64,000 nucleotides of DNA. Source: Spiribacter sp. 1M189 (lineage in GTDB: Bacteria; Pseudomonadota; Gammaproteobacteria; Nitrococcales; Nitrococcaceae). The notes under the pieces are model-generated. The model had not been told where the DNA came from, ran no database searches, and saw only the letters and a program-made list of their open reading frames with translations. This document shows positions 30,472 through 41,413 of this stretch, in pieces. Both the position numbers and the translations under genes were made by a program. The DNA is taken from contig NZ_JBAKFF010000001.1 of assembly GCF_040838345.1 (NCBI RefSeq), positions 372,001-436,000 of the forward strand. The letters are read 5' to 3'. Each line of letters opens with the position of its first letter. The stretch's first letter is position 1.

Positions 30472-31621
30472 GGGGGAGTCGCTCCAGGACTTCCTCGCGG
30501 TAAGGGCCCTCGATGGTGAGCTCATGCGCATACTGAGTCACGGCCGCCCGCTCCCGCTCAAGGAAATCGTCCACCGCGGCGCGAAACTGCGCATCCCGCA
30601 GGTAATGGGCCGAGTGCGTGAGGACGGGCAAAAAGCCCCGCGCTACCTTGTGCTCGCCCTGGGCGCCGGGTTCGAAGCGTGAGAGGCCGTGCCGGATGCA
30701 GTAGTCGATGCCCTGGTAGTAGCAGGCCTCGAAGTGCAGGCCGTCGTAGTCCCGCGCTGCACCCCAGTAGCGACCGTAGAGCGTGTCCTCACTGCGCAGG
30801 CAGATCGCGCCGGCGACCGGCTCGCCACTGTCTTCGGCCACGAATAGCACGACACGGTCGCCAAGCGCCTCGCCGAGCTCGACGAAGCAATCGCGCGTTA
30901 TCACCGGCAGGTTGCCGTGGGCATGGAAGGTGTCCTCATAGAACCCATGCAGCGCATCCCACAGCGCTGGGCTCGCCTCGTCGCCATGCACGGTTCGCAT
31001 CGCCAGGCCTTGTTCCGTGACCCGACGCCGTTCGCGCCGGATATTCTTGCGCTTCTTTGCGCTGAGCCCGTCGAGGAAGTCGTCGAAGTCGGCGTAGCCG
31101 GCATTGCGCCAGTGATACTGGCAGCCCTCGCGGCGGGCATAATCCGCCTCCTCGAGGATCTCCATGTCGGCATCCCGCGCGAACAGCCAGTGCACTGAGC
31201 TGATCTCCATCGCGTCGGCCATCTGGCGGGCACCGTCGGCGAGCGCATGGCGCAGGCCCTCGGCCGGATAGTCCGGATTCAGCAGCATGCGTGGCCCGTT
31301 CACCGGGCTGTAGGGCACGGCGATGATCAGCTTGGGGTAGTACTCAAGGCCATTGCGCTCGTAGGCATGAGCCCAGGCGAAGTCGAAGACGAACTCGCCC
31401 CAGGAGTTGCCCTTGATGTAGGCGGGCGCGGCGGCGGCCAGGGTTTCGCCGTCTTCGAGGAGCAGGTGATAGGGGACCCATCCGTTTTCACGGGACACGG
31501 CGCCGTGGCGCTCCAGCGCCTCGAGGAATTCATGGCGCAGGAACGGGTTGTCGGCCCCCTGCAGCGCATTCCAGCGCCTGGGGTCGATCTCTCCTATTGC
31601 GGGTATTGCTCTGAGTTGCAT
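30464..31621 (-). CDS. FemAB-like/GNAT N-acyltransferase of unknown target (COG3146 type)
   Basis: This 385-residue cytosolic protein belongs to the conserved predicted N-acyltransferase group related to FemAB and GNAT folds. Recognised stretches are NPFLRHEFLEALE, NSWGEFVFDFAWAHAYERNGLEYYPKL, LSAKKRKNIRRERRRV and EACYYQGIDYCIRHGLSRFEPGAQGEHKVARGF. FemAB enzymes use aminoacyl-tRNA to acylate an amine; whether this one does is unknown. It is the first gene of the operon with aat and bpt and overlaps aat by eight bases, which suggests an aminoacyl-tRNA-linked or peptide-end-linked role. That role is inference from context. Confidence 0.85.
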   Translation of the reverse strand: MQLRAIPAIGEIDPRRWNALQGADNPFLRHEFLEALERHGAVSRENGWVPYHLLLEDGETLAAAAPAYIKGNSWGEFVFDFAWAHAYERNGLEYYPKLIIAVPYSPVNGPRMLLNPDYPAEGLRHALADGARQMADAMEISSVHWLFARDADMEILEEADYARREGCQYHWRNAGYADFDDFLDGLSAKKRKNIRRERRRVTEQGLAMRTVHGDEASPALWDALHGFYEDTFHAHGNLPVITRDCFVELGEALGDRVVLFVAEDSGEPVAGAICLRSEDTLYGRYWGAARDYDGLHFEACYYQGIDYCIRHGLSRFEPGAQGEHKVARGFLPVLTHSAHYLRDAQFRAAVDDFLERERAAVTQYAHELTIEGPYREEVLERLPRD

Positions 31622-31706
31622 GCCTCGACAGACCGCAGACCGCGTCTTGAAGTGCCCGGGATGTTCCCGATGCTAAAGATCAGGCGCCTACTGTACACTC
31701 AGCGCT

Positions 31707-34052
31707 ATGGCAGGCAAGACAACAGCCCGGCAGCCCGTGACACCCATCAGCCAGCAGATCGGCCGGATGCTTCGCGAGGCTGCACTGCTCTTGCTGATGG
31801 CAGTGGCCGGCTTTCTTATGCTGGCACTGGTCACCTACAACCCCGCTGATCCGGGCTGGAGCCATTCCGGTCCGGCGGCGGGGCTGAGCAATGCCGGTGG
31901 CGTTGTCGGCGCCTACTGGGCGGATCTGAGCCTCTACCTCTTTGGTTATCTCGCCTTCCTTTTCCCGGTGCTGATCGGGTTGCTCGCGACGCTGGTCTAC
32001 CGGTGGCAGCGACGTGACGGCGAGATGCATTGGGGCGTAATTGGCGTGCGGGTGTTCGGGTTCGTGCTGACGCTGCTCGCCGGTGCGGCGCTGGCGAGGC
32101 TGCATATCGAGCCAGTGGCCGGCACCGTGCCGCTGAGTTCCGGCGGCGTACTGGGCAATCTGGTGGGCGATCAGATCCGCGAGGCATTCAGTTTTACCGG
32201 TGCCACGCTGCTGGCGCTGGCGGTGCTGCTGGCCGGTGTGACTCTGTTTACCGGGCTGTCCTGGATTGCGCTCATGGACCAGCTCGGGCACTTCATCCTG
32301 GCCCAGAGCAAATACCTGGCACTCCTGCGCGGCTGGGTCCACGACCGCATCATGGCTCAGCGCGCCCGTCGCGAACGCGAGGCGGCCCGGCGGGAGGAGC
32401 GCCGCCGCGCGCGCAGACGTCAGAAACCCGCCATTGCGCCGCCGGCGAAGGAAGCCAGGCCGAGCGAGAAGGCGCGCCGGGAGCAGCAGATCCAGCTCTT
32501 CGAGAAACCGCCGGCGCCGGGCGAACGTCCGCCAGTGTCGCTGCTTGATCCCCCCAAGGCCGAGCAGCCCGGCTACACGGCGGAGGCACTGGAGGCCATG
32601 TCCCGGCTGGTTGAGCACAAGCTGCGCGACTTCGGCGTCGAGGTGGAGGTCGTCGCCGTGCAGCCCGGCCCGGTGATCACCCGCTTCGAGCTCAAGCCTG
32701 CCGCTGGCGTCAAGGTGAGCCAGATCACCAATCTCTCCAAGGATCTGGCTCGTGCGCTGTCGGTCACGGCGGTGCGTGTGGTCGAGGTCATTCCGGGCAA
32801 GTCGGTGGTGGGGCTGGAGATCCCCAATGAACATCGTCAGGTGATCGCGCTCTCCGAGATTATCCGCTCGGAGGCTTTCGAGAAGGCGGCCTCGCCGCTG
32901 ACGCTCGCCATCGGCAAGGATATCGGCGGCTACACGCAGGTGGTGGATCTCGCCAAGATGCCACATCTGCTGGTGGCGGGCACCACTGGCTCGGGCAAAT
33001 CGGTGGGCATCAACGCCATGATCATCAGCCTGCTCTACAAGAATGGCCCTGAGCAGGTCCGCACCATCATGATCGACCCGAAGATGCTGGAGCTCTCGGT
33101 CTACGATGGTATTCCGCACCTGTTGGCGCCGGTCGTGACCGACATGAAGGAGGCCGCCAATGCGCTGCGCTGGTGCGTCGGCGAAATGGAACGTCGCTAC
33201 CGCCTGATGGCCAGTCTCGGGGTGCGCAACATCGGTGGCGCCAACCGCAAGATCCGCGAGGCCCGAGAGCGGGGTGAGCCGCTGACCGATCCGCTCTGGC
33301 GTGCGCCGGAGGGGCGGGTGGAGCCCACGCTCGATGGCGACGGCGAGGCGCCGCAGGCGCCGGTACTCGAACCCCTCCCATACGTTGTTGTCGTAGTCGA
33401 CGAGTTTGCCGACATGATGATGATGGTCGGCAAGAAGGTCGAGGAGCTTATCGCCCGGCTGGCGCAGAAGGCCCGCGCCGCCGGCATTCATCTCATTCTG
33501 GCCACCCAGCGCCCGTCGGTGGATGTCATCACTGGCCTGATCAAGGCCAACATTCCTACCCGCATGGCCTTTCAGGTGTCCTCGCGCGTGGATTCCCGGA
33601 CCATCCTCGACCAGATGGGGGCGGAGTCGCTGCTCGGCCATGGCGACATGCTCTACCTGGGGCCGAGCAGCCGCGGCATCCCCGAGCGGGTCCATGGCGC
33701 ATTCGTCTCGGACGCCGAGGTCCACCGGGTAGCCGAGCATCTCAAGCAGAGCGGCGAGCCGGACTATGTCGATGGCATCCTCGATGAAAGCGAGGGCGAG
33801 GCCGCCATGTCGGGGGCTTTGCCCGGGGAGATGAGCGCCGGTGGCGGCGAGTCGGACCCGCTTTATGACCAGGCGGTGCGTATCGTCACCGAAACCCGCA
33901 AGGCCTCCATCTCCGGTGTGCAGAGACGGCTGAAGATCGGCTATAACCGGGCGGCACGGCTGGTCGAGGAAATGGAGGCGGCCGGTATCGTCGGTCCGCT
34001 GCAGGCGAATGGATCGCGTGAGGTCATCGCGCCACCACCCCCAGGGGACTGA
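31707..34052 (+). CDS. ftsK: FtsK DNA translocase
   Basis: This 781-residue septal DNA pump activates XerCD dimer resolution. Four N-terminal transmembrane helices (about 25-185) are followed by a short basic linker ([18 protein letters not shown]) and the motor. Walker A is [10 protein letters not shown] (about 425) and Walker [14 protein letters not shown] (about 560), with [24 protein letters not shown] between motor elements. The C-terminal gamma winged helix ([24 protein letters not shown]) reads KOPS. The linker is far shorter than the roughly 600 residues of E. coli FtsK, in line with a compact genome. lolA follows after 5 bases. Confidence 0.95.
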   Translation: MAGKTTARQPVTPISQQIGRMLREAALLLLMAVAGFLMLALVTYNPADPGWSHSGPAAGLSNAGGVVGAYWADLSLYLFGYLAFLFPVLIGLLATLVYRWQRRDGEMHWGVIGVRVFGFVLTLLAGAALARLHIEPVAGTVPLSSGGVLGNLVGDQIREAFSFTGATLLALAVLLAGVTLFTGLSWIALMDQLGHFILAQSKYLALLRGWVHDRIMAQRARREREAARREERRRARRRQKPAIAPPAKEARPSEKARREQQIQLFEKPPAPGERPPVSLLDPPKAEQPGYTAEALEAMSRLVEHKLRDFGVEVEVVAVQPGPVITRFELKPAAGVKVSQITNLSKDLARALSVTAVRVVEVIPGKSVVGLEIPNEHRQVIALSEIIRSEAFEKAASPLTLAIGKDIGGYTQVVDLAKMPHLLVAGTTGSGKSVGINAMIISLLYKNGPEQVRTIMIDPKMLELSVYDGIPHLLAPVVTDMKEAANALRWCVGEMERRYRLMASLGVRNIGGANRKIREARERGEPLTDPLWRAPEGRVEPTLDGDGEAPQAPVLEPLPYVVVVVDEFADMMMMVGKKVEELIARLAQKARAAGIHLILATQRPSVDVITGLIKANIPTRMAFQVSSRVDSRTILDQMGAESLLGHGDMLYLGPSSRGIPERVHGAFVSDAEVHRVAEHLKQSGEPDYVDGILDESEGEAAMSGALPGEMSAGGGESDPLYDQAVRIVTETRKASISGVQRRLKIGYNRAARLVEEMEAAGIVGPLQANGSREVIAPPPPGD

Positions 34053-34057
34053 ACACG

Positions 34058-34723
34058 ATGCGGATGCGCCACTGCCTCGCCATGCCAGTTTTTCTGCTGA
34101 TCGTTGCTCTCCTTGCGGCGGCCTCCGTGACGCGAGCCGCCGGCCAGGAGGATGGTACGCAGGCCACGAAGGACGGACCGATTGCCGGCCTGACCCACTA
34201 CTTCGAGGCCGTTGAGACGCTCGCCGGGGAATTTCGTCAGACGACCCGCGACGACAATGGTGAAGTAATCGAGGAGGCAAGCGGCCGTTTTTTGATGGCC
34301 CGCCCCCAACGGTTCATCTGGGACTACCGCACCCCCTGGGAGCAGCTTATTGTCTCCGACGGGGAGCAGCTCTGGGTTCACGATGTGGCGCTCGAACAGG
34401 TTGTGGTGCGGCCCCTGGAGGAAGCGCTCGGCGTAGGGGCCGCGCAGCTTCTCAGCGGTGACCTGTCACGCCTCGAGGAGAATTTCTCTCTGACCGCCGG
34501 TGGTGAGGATGTGGTCATCCTGCGGCCTACCGATCCGGCCTGGGATTTCCAGCGGGTGCGGTTGGAGCTGGCGGACGGCGTTCCCGCGTCGATCACGGTG
34601 GAGGATGGCCTCGGGCAGCGCGTCGAGGTGCGGCTGCGTGATCTGACGCTGAATCCCGAGGTGAGCCCCGATCGCTTCGAGTTCGAGCCGCCCGCCGGCG
34701 TGGATGTCATGCAGGGGTCATGA
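34058..34723 (+). CDS. lolA: LolA, outer-membrane lipoprotein carrier
   Basis: This 221-residue periplasmic chaperone ferries lipoproteins from LolCDE to LolB. The signal peptide ([23 protein letters not shown]) precedes the LolA barrel. Motifs are [55 protein letters not shown] and [18 protein letters not shown]. The order ftsK-lolA-rarA-crcB-serS is conserved among Proteobacteria. Its stop overlaps the rarA start (ATGA). Confidence 0.93.
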   Translation: MRMRHCLAMPVFLLIVALLAAASVTRAAGQEDGTQATKDGPIAGLTHYFEAVETLAGEFRQTTRDDNGEVIEEASGRFLMARPQRFIWDYRTPWEQLIVSDGEQLWVHDVALEQVVVRPLEEALGVGAAQLLSGDLSRLEENFSLTAGGEDVVILRPTDPAWDFQRVRLELADGVPASITVEDGLGQRVEVRLRDLTLNPEVSPDRFEFEPPAGVDVMQGS

Positions 34724-36018
34724 TCGATCGGAGCCGTCCGCTGGCGGATCGCATGCGCCCCCGGACGCCGGCGGAGTTCGTGGGGCAGACGCATCTGCTC
34801 GGGCCCGGTCGGCCGCTAGGCGAGGCCCTCGCCGCCGGGCGACCCCACTCGATGGTGCTCTGGGGCCCGCCCGGCACGGGCAAGACCACGCTGGCGCGTA
34901 TGGTCGCCGCCGCGGCGGAGGCGGAGTTCCTGACGCTCTCGGCGGTCATGGCGGGCGTCAAGGATATCCGCGAGGCCGCCGCCCGTGGTCGGAGTAACCG
35001 CGAGGCGGGGCGGCGCACGCTGCTGTTCGTGGATGAGGTGCACCGCTTCAATAAGGCCCAGCAGGACGCCTTTCTGCCCTACATCGAGGATGGCACGCTG
35101 CTGTTCATCGGCGCGACCACCGAGAACCCGTCCTTTGAGCTGAACAACGCGCTCCTGTCGCGGGTGCGGGTCTATGTCCTGCGCACGCTGGAGGCCGACG
35201 CCATCGGTCGGTTGATCGATGCCGCCATGGCGGATGCCGAGCGCGGCCTCGGCGATCAGCGCATCGCGCTGGCCGATGAGGCCCGGGACGCGCTGACACG
35301 GCTCGCCGACGGCGACGCCCGGACCGCCCTCAGCCTGCTTGAGGTGGCCGCCGACCTCGTCGGCGATGACGGTCGCATCGAGCTGGATCTGATCCGCGAG
35401 GCGGCGGCCGGTGGTCGGGCGCGCTTCGACAAGGGCGGGGATGCGTTCTATGACCTGATTTCCGCCTTGCACAAGTCGGTTCGTGGTTCCGCCCCGGATG
35501 CGGCGCTCTACTGGTACGCCCGGATGCTCGACGGTGGCTGTGACCCGCTCTATATCGCCCGACGCGTGGTGCGGATGGCCTCGGAGGATATCGGTAACGC
35601 CGATCCGAGGGCGCTGCAGGTGGCGCTGGATGCCTGGCAGGCACAGGAGCGCCTGGGTTCGCCGGAGGGTGAGCTCGCCATCGCCCATGCCATCAGCTAC
35701 CTGGCCGCCGTTCCCAAGAGCAATGCGGTGTATCGCGCCTTCAATGAAGCGATGGCGGATGCCCGTGAGCACGGCTCGCTGGACGTGCCGGTGCACCTGC
35801 GCAACGCGCCGACCCGGCTCATGAAATCGCTCGGTTACGGGCATGCCTACCGCTATGCCCATGACGAGCCGAACGCCTATGCCGCGGGCGAGTCCTATCT
35901 GCCCGATGCGCTGGCCGGAAAGCGTTACTATCGACCCACGGACCGCGGACTCGAGAAGCGCATTGCCGATCGATTCGACTGGCTCGCGCGGCTCGATGAG
36001 GCGGCCGGGAAGCCTTAG
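34720..36018 (+). CDS. rarA: RarA, replication-associated recombination ATPase
   Basis: This 432-residue AAA+ ATPase is related to clamp loaders and acts at stalled forks with SSB. It has [27 protein letters not shown], Walker [10 protein letters not shown], Walker [26 protein letters not shown] and the sensor-1 [20 protein letters not shown]. The C-terminal tetramerisation part contains [16 protein letters not shown] and [15 protein letters not shown]. It overlaps lolA by four bases and is followed by crcB. Confidence 0.95.
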   Translation: MIDRSRPLADRMRPRTPAEFVGQTHLLGPGRPLGEALAAGRPHSMVLWGPPGTGKTTLARMVAAAAEAEFLTLSAVMAGVKDIREAAARGRSNREAGRRTLLFVDEVHRFNKAQQDAFLPYIEDGTLLFIGATTENPSFELNNALLSRVRVYVLRTLEADAIGRLIDAAMADAERGLGDQRIALADEARDALTRLADGDARTALSLLEVAADLVGDDGRIELDLIREAAAGGRARFDKGGDAFYDLISALHKSVRGSAPDAALYWYARMLDGGCDPLYIARRVVRMASEDIGNADPRALQVALDAWQAQERLGSPEGELAIAHAISYLAAVPKSNAVYRAFNEAMADAREHGSLDVPVHLRNAPTRLMKSLGYGHAYRYAHDEPNAYAAGESYLPDALAGKRYYRPTDRGLEKRIADRFDWLARLDEAAGKP

Positions 36019-36081
36019 GCGCTTCGATCCGCCATCGGATTCGCGTACACTCCGGGCGTTTCGCGGGCGAGGAACCGGCCA

Positions 36082-36465
36082 ATGGCCTTGTTCGGTGAAT
36101 GGGCGGCGGTCGCCGCCGGCGGTGCGCTCGGGGCACTCATGCGCCATGGCGCGACCATGGCGGCGGCGCAGTGGCTGCCGCGTGGCTTCCCGTGGGGCAC
36201 TCTGATCGTCAATGTGCTGGGCAGTCTTCTCATGGGGATCGCCTTCGTCCTGCTGGTGGAGCGCGGCCTGCTCGCGCCTGCCTGGCGGGCCTTCTTCACT
36301 GTGGGACTGCTGGGCGCCTTCACCACATTCTCCGCATTTTCGCTGGATGCCCTTGCCCTGTTCGGCACCGGTGCCACGGCAAGGGCAGTGCTCTACGTGC
36401 TGACGAGTGTCATTACCTGCCTCGCCGCTGCCCTCGCGGGTATCATGTTGACCCGGAATTTCTAG
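36082..36465 (+). CDS. crcB: Fluoride ion channel CrcB/Fluc
   Basis: This 127-residue four-helix dual-topology channel exports fluoride. Conserved parts are GGALGALMRHGATM, PWGTLIVNVLGSLLMG (with the pore Asn) and VGLLGAFTTFSAFSLDAL (Phe box and TTFS). No fluoride riboswitch is evident in the 63-base leader. The gene sits between rarA and serS, a position often seen in Proteobacteria. Confidence 0.93.
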   Translation: MALFGEWAAVAAGGALGALMRHGATMAAAQWLPRGFPWGTLIVNVLGSLLMGIAFVLLVERGLLAPAWRAFFTVGLLGAFTTFSAFSLDALALFGTGATARAVLYVLTSVITCLAAALAGIMLTRNF

Positions 36466-38150
<1,685 letters not shown>

Positions 38151-38171
38151 CGCCCGGGCGACCGGGCACCG

Positions 38172-38843
38172 CTAGCGCGGCGCCGGCGCCAGCGCGATGC
38201 GACCGTCCGGACCCAGCACGCGGCGCTGCAGCCAGGCCAGTAGCAGGCCGTAGGCAGGCAGGAAAAGCACCGCGGAAATCAGGATCTTCGAGGCATAGTC
38301 CACCGCCGCGATCTCCGGCCAGTGCGTCGCCATGAACGGGTCAGGACTGTTATAGAACGCGATGGCGAAAAATGCCACGGTGTCGGCCAGATTCCCGAAC
38401 AGTGTGGAGACCGCCGGTGCGACCCACCAGCGTGCCGACTGACGCAACCGATCGAAGATATGGATATCGAGCAGCTGGCCCAGCGCGTAGGCCATGAAGC
38501 TGGCGGCGGCAATGCGCCCGACAAAGGTGTTGAGGCTGAGTAGCGCATCGGCGCCCTGGAAACTGCCCTGCTGGAAGAGCACGCCGAGCAGATAGGAGAT
38601 CAGCAGCGCCGGGCCCATGGCGAAGAAAATGATCCGCCGCGCTGCGACCTTGCCGAAGGTGCGCACGGTCAGGTCCGTCGCCAGGAAAATGAACGGGAAA
38701 GAGAACGCGCCCCAGGTGGTATGCAGGCCGAAGAGCGAGATCGGCAGCTGCACCAGATAGTTGCTGGCGGCGATGATGGTGATGTGCGCACCTGCCAGCC
38801 AGAACAGGGCGCGCCGGTACTGTGCGGGAGTGATGGTTTTCAT
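38172..38843 (-). CDS. Queuosine precursor transporter (YhhQ/QPTR family)
   Basis: This 223-residue membrane protein of the VUT family imports preQ0/preQ1 for queuosine. Signatures include NYLVQLPISLFGLHTTWGAFSFPFIFLATDLTVRTFG, ARRIIFFAMGPALLISYL, ASFMAYALGQLLDIHIFDRLR and VSTLFGNLADTVAFFAIAF. The start at 38843 makes its ATG overlap the divergent MATE start within CATG. An extension of 51 codons towards 38996 is antisense to the MATE gene and rejected. It may compensate for missing de novo queuosine steps, which cannot be tested here. Confidence 0.9.
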   Translation of the reverse strand: MKTITPAQYRRALFWLAGAHITIIAASNYLVQLPISLFGLHTTWGAFSFPFIFLATDLTVRTFGKVAARRIIFFAMGPALLISYLLGVLFQQGSFQGADALLSLNTFVGRIAAASFMAYALGQLLDIHIFDRLRQSARWWVAPAVSTLFGNLADTVAFFAIAFYNSPDPFMATHWPEIAAVDYASKILISAVLFLPAYGLLLAWLQRRVLGPDGRIALAPAPR

Positions 38844-40209
38844 GGGCGCAGAGTATAGCAGCCCCGACACCGGGGTTGGCCCCGCCCGGGCCCGACGCCG
38901 GGTCTGGGCGCTCGCCTGGCCGTTGATCGTCTCCAACATCACCGTCCCGCTGCTGGGACTGGTGGACACGGCCGTGGTGGGACACCTGCCGGACAACCGC
39001 TATCTGGGCGGCGTGACGCTGGGAGCGACCCTGTTCAGTTTCCTCTACTGGGGGTTCGGCTTCCTGCGCATGGGCACCACCGGGCTCACGGCCCAGGCGC
39101 TGGGGCGTGATGATACCGACGACGTCATCCGGCTGCTGGGTCAGAGCCTGATGCTCGCCTTTCTGATCGGCATGGCCCTGATTGCCCTGCATCCCCTGCT
39201 GATCCCGCTGGGTCTTCACCTGCTGGATGGCAGCGCGGCCGTGACCGCCGAGGCCGACATCTATGCCCGCGTCCGCATTGCCAGTGCCCCCGCCGTGCTC
39301 GCCAACTATGCGCTCATCGGCTGGTTTCTGGGCCGGGGCTACAGCCGGGTCACGCTGCTGCTGATGGTGATCAACAACAGCGTCAACATCGTCCTGGATC
39401 TTGTCTTCGTGATGGGCCTGGGGATGACCACGGCGGGCGTCGCTCTCGCCAGTGTGATCGCCGACTACGTGACCCTTGCGAGCGGCGTCGGTCTCGCGCT
39501 GATGGCCTGGCATGGCTGGGGGTGGCGTCGCGTGCCTGGCGTTTTCGTCAATATCGCTGGCTATGGGCGTCTGCTGTCAGTGAACTTCGCGCTTTTCATT
39601 CGTACCCTGTGCCTGCTTTTCGCCTTTGCATTCTTTCACTCCCGGGGTGCCCAGCTCGGTGACGTCACCCTGGCTGCCAATGCGGTGCTGCTCCAGTTTG
39701 TCCTGCTGGCGTCCTACGGGCTGGACGGTTTTGCCCATGCCACCGAATCTTTGGTCGGTCAGCGTATCGGCGCGGCCGATCAGCCCGGCTTTCGGTCGGT
39801 GGTGCGGGCGGCCACGGAGTGGTCGCTGGTCACCGCCGGTGCCGCAAGCCTGGGGTTTGCTCTGGGGGGCGGGGCGTTGATCGACCTGCTGACTGATCTG
39901 CCAGCGGTCCGCGAGACGGCCGGTCGTTTTCTCCCCTGGATGGTGGCCATGCCGCTACTGGCCGTGGGGAGTTACCTGCTGGACGGCCTGTTCATTGGTG
40001 CGACCCGCACGCGCGCCATGCGGGACACCATGATCGCCGCGGTGGTGCTGTTCTATCTGCCGGTCTGGTGGCTGGCGCAGCCGCTGGGCAACCACGGGCT
40101 GTGGCTGGCATTCGTCAGCTTCACCGTGGCCCGCAGCCTGTTGCTGGGTGCGGTGTTCTGGCGCGCCTGGCGCCGTCGCAGCTGGTTTGCGGCGGCTCAG
40201 TCGGCCTAG
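38842..40209 (+). CDS. MATE-family efflux transporter (DinF-like)
   Basis: This 455-residue exporter has about 12 helices in two MatE repeats. The start WALAWPLIVSNITVPLLGLVDTAVVGHL is the DinF-subfamily hallmark, with FLYWGFGFLRMGTTGLTAQALG in helix 3 and ANAVLLQFVLLASYGLDGFAHATESLVGQRIGA in the second repeat. It should extrude cationic compounds with Na+ or H+. The start is taken as ATG 38842, since no later start keeps the first helix; ATG 38833 is an alternative. It has no private intergenic promoter, because the divergent transporter begins at 38843. The 3' end overlaps hisC by four bases. Confidence 0.85.
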   Translation: MGAEYSSPDTGVGPARARRRVWALAWPLIVSNITVPLLGLVDTAVVGHLPDNRYLGGVTLGATLFSFLYWGFGFLRMGTTGLTAQALGRDDTDDVIRLLGQSLMLAFLIGMALIALHPLLIPLGLHLLDGSAAVTAEADIYARVRIASAPAVLANYALIGWFLGRGYSRVTLLLMVINNSVNIVLDLVFVMGLGMTTAGVALASVIADYVTLASGVGLALMAWHGWGWRRVPGVFVNIAGYGRLLSVNFALFIRTLCLLFAFAFFHSRGAQLGDVTLAANAVLLQFVLLASYGLDGFAHATESLVGQRIGAADQPGFRSVVRAATEWSLVTAGAASLGFALGGGALIDLLTDLPAVRETAGRFLPWMVAMPLLAVGSYLLDGLFIGATRTRAMRDTMIAAVVLFYLPVWWLAQPLGNHGLWLAFVSFTVARSLLLGAVFWRAWRRRSWFAAAQSA

Positions 40210-41282
40210 CCGGTGAGCAGCGCGTCGAGACTGCTCAGCAGCGCGTTGTTCTGCTCGGGGGTGCCAATGGTGATGCGCAGGCAGTCGGCAAGCCTTGGCG
40301 TGGCGAAATGCCGGACCAGGATGCCGCGGTCCTTGAGGCCACGATAGAGGGCCTCCGCCGACCGGCCGGCCCGATTCGGGACCCGCGCCAGACAGAAATT
40401 GGCCTGGCTGTCCGGAATCGCGAAACCGCGTCCACGCAGTGCGTCAATGACGCGTGTGCGCTCCTCTCTGACCGCCTCCCAACTCGCCTGGGCGGCCGGC
40501 TGATCGCCGAGCGCGGCGGCGCCCAGGGCGTCGGCCACGGCGTCGACGCTGTAGCTGTCACGCGTCTTTCGCGCGATGGGCTCGATCAGCGCCGATGGAC
40601 CGATGCCATAGCCCAGACGCAGACCGGCCAGGGAGTATCCCTTGGAGAGGGTGCGCAGGATCATCAGGTTGTCGTGCCGCTGGATGAGGCCGACGACATC
40701 ATGGCCGGGGTCGGTAAAGTCCACATAGGCCTCGTCCACCAGCAGGACACCGTCCAGGGCCGCCGCAATGGCGCCGATGGCATCGGCATCCAGCAGTCGC
40801 CCGCTGGGGGCATGGGGGTTGACGAGCAGGGTGAGGGGAACGCCGGCGGCATTCATGCGCGAGGCGAAATCCGCGGGCAGGGACCAGTCCGTCTCCAGTT
40901 CCACCGTCTGCACCGGGCTGTCATGGATGGCCGCCAGCACCGGGTAGAGCGAATAGCTTGGCTCGGCAACGCCAATGGGCGCACCCGGCGGGACGAACGT
41001 GGTGATGGCGAGCCGCAGCAGCTCATCACCGCCGTTGGTGGCGACAAGCTGATCTGCTCCTACGCCGTGAAGTCGGGCGGCCTCCGCCAGAAAGCTGGCG
41101 GCGGTTGGCGAGGGATAGCGGCGCAGCGCCTCCGCTGTGATGGCCGTCAGCGCCGACATCACCGCCGGGGAGGGCGGCCAGGGGTTCTCATTGGTGTTGA
41201 GCTTGATGACCCCGGTATCGGTGGGTTGCTCACCCGGCGTATAGCCGGCCATCCGGCGGACGTTGTCGCGTTGGTAACTCAT
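40206..41282 (-). CDS. hisC: Histidinol-phosphate aminotransferase
   Basis: This 358-residue class II PLP aminotransferase makes L-histidinol phosphate from imidazole acetol phosphate. The Schiff-base lysine is Lys214 in LRTLSKGYSLAGLRLGYG. Other motifs are KLNTNENPWPPSP at the N-terminus, LLVNPHAPSGRLL and VDEAYVDFT. It stands alone without other his genes. It converges on the MATE gene, sharing CTAG at the stops. Some HisC homologues act on aromatic substrates, so the role is likely but not certain. Confidence 0.9.
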   Translation of the reverse strand: MSYQRDNVRRMAGYTPGEQPTDTGVIKLNTNENPWPPSPAVMSALTAITAEALRRYPSPTAASFLAEAARLHGVGADQLVATNGGDELLRLAITTFVPPGAPIGVAEPSYSLYPVLAAIHDSPVQTVELETDWSLPADFASRMNAAGVPLTLLVNPHAPSGRLLDADAIGAIAAALDGVLLVDEAYVDFTDPGHDVVGLIQRHDNLMILRTLSKGYSLAGLRLGYGIGPSALIEPIARKTRDSYSVDAVADALGAAALGDQPAAQASWEAVREERTRVIDALRGRGFAIPDSQANFCLARVPNRAGRSAEALYRGLKDRGILVRHFATPRLADCLRITIGTPEQNNALLSSLDALLTG

Positions 41283-41413
41283 GCTCGGATGATACCCCGC
41301 CGGGTGAGGGCAAGTCAGCGAAAAGGCCGCTGATGCGGCTGAAAAACGGCGTTGGTCGGCGTATTATGTGGACGAATTAAGTCCTGTTCCGCCACTGTCG
41401 GGAGAGTCGCACG

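Noticed and set aside
31680-34280. 866-codon open frame antisense to ftsK and lolA
   Set aside because: Shadow of ftsK; low-complexity composition and no domain.
41321-41339. Small inverted repeat GCCGC-TGAT-GCGGC with four T on the minus strand, upstream of hisC
   Set aside because: The stem is only five pairs, and it lies in a divergent promoter region where a terminator or attenuator lacks other support such as a leader peptide.
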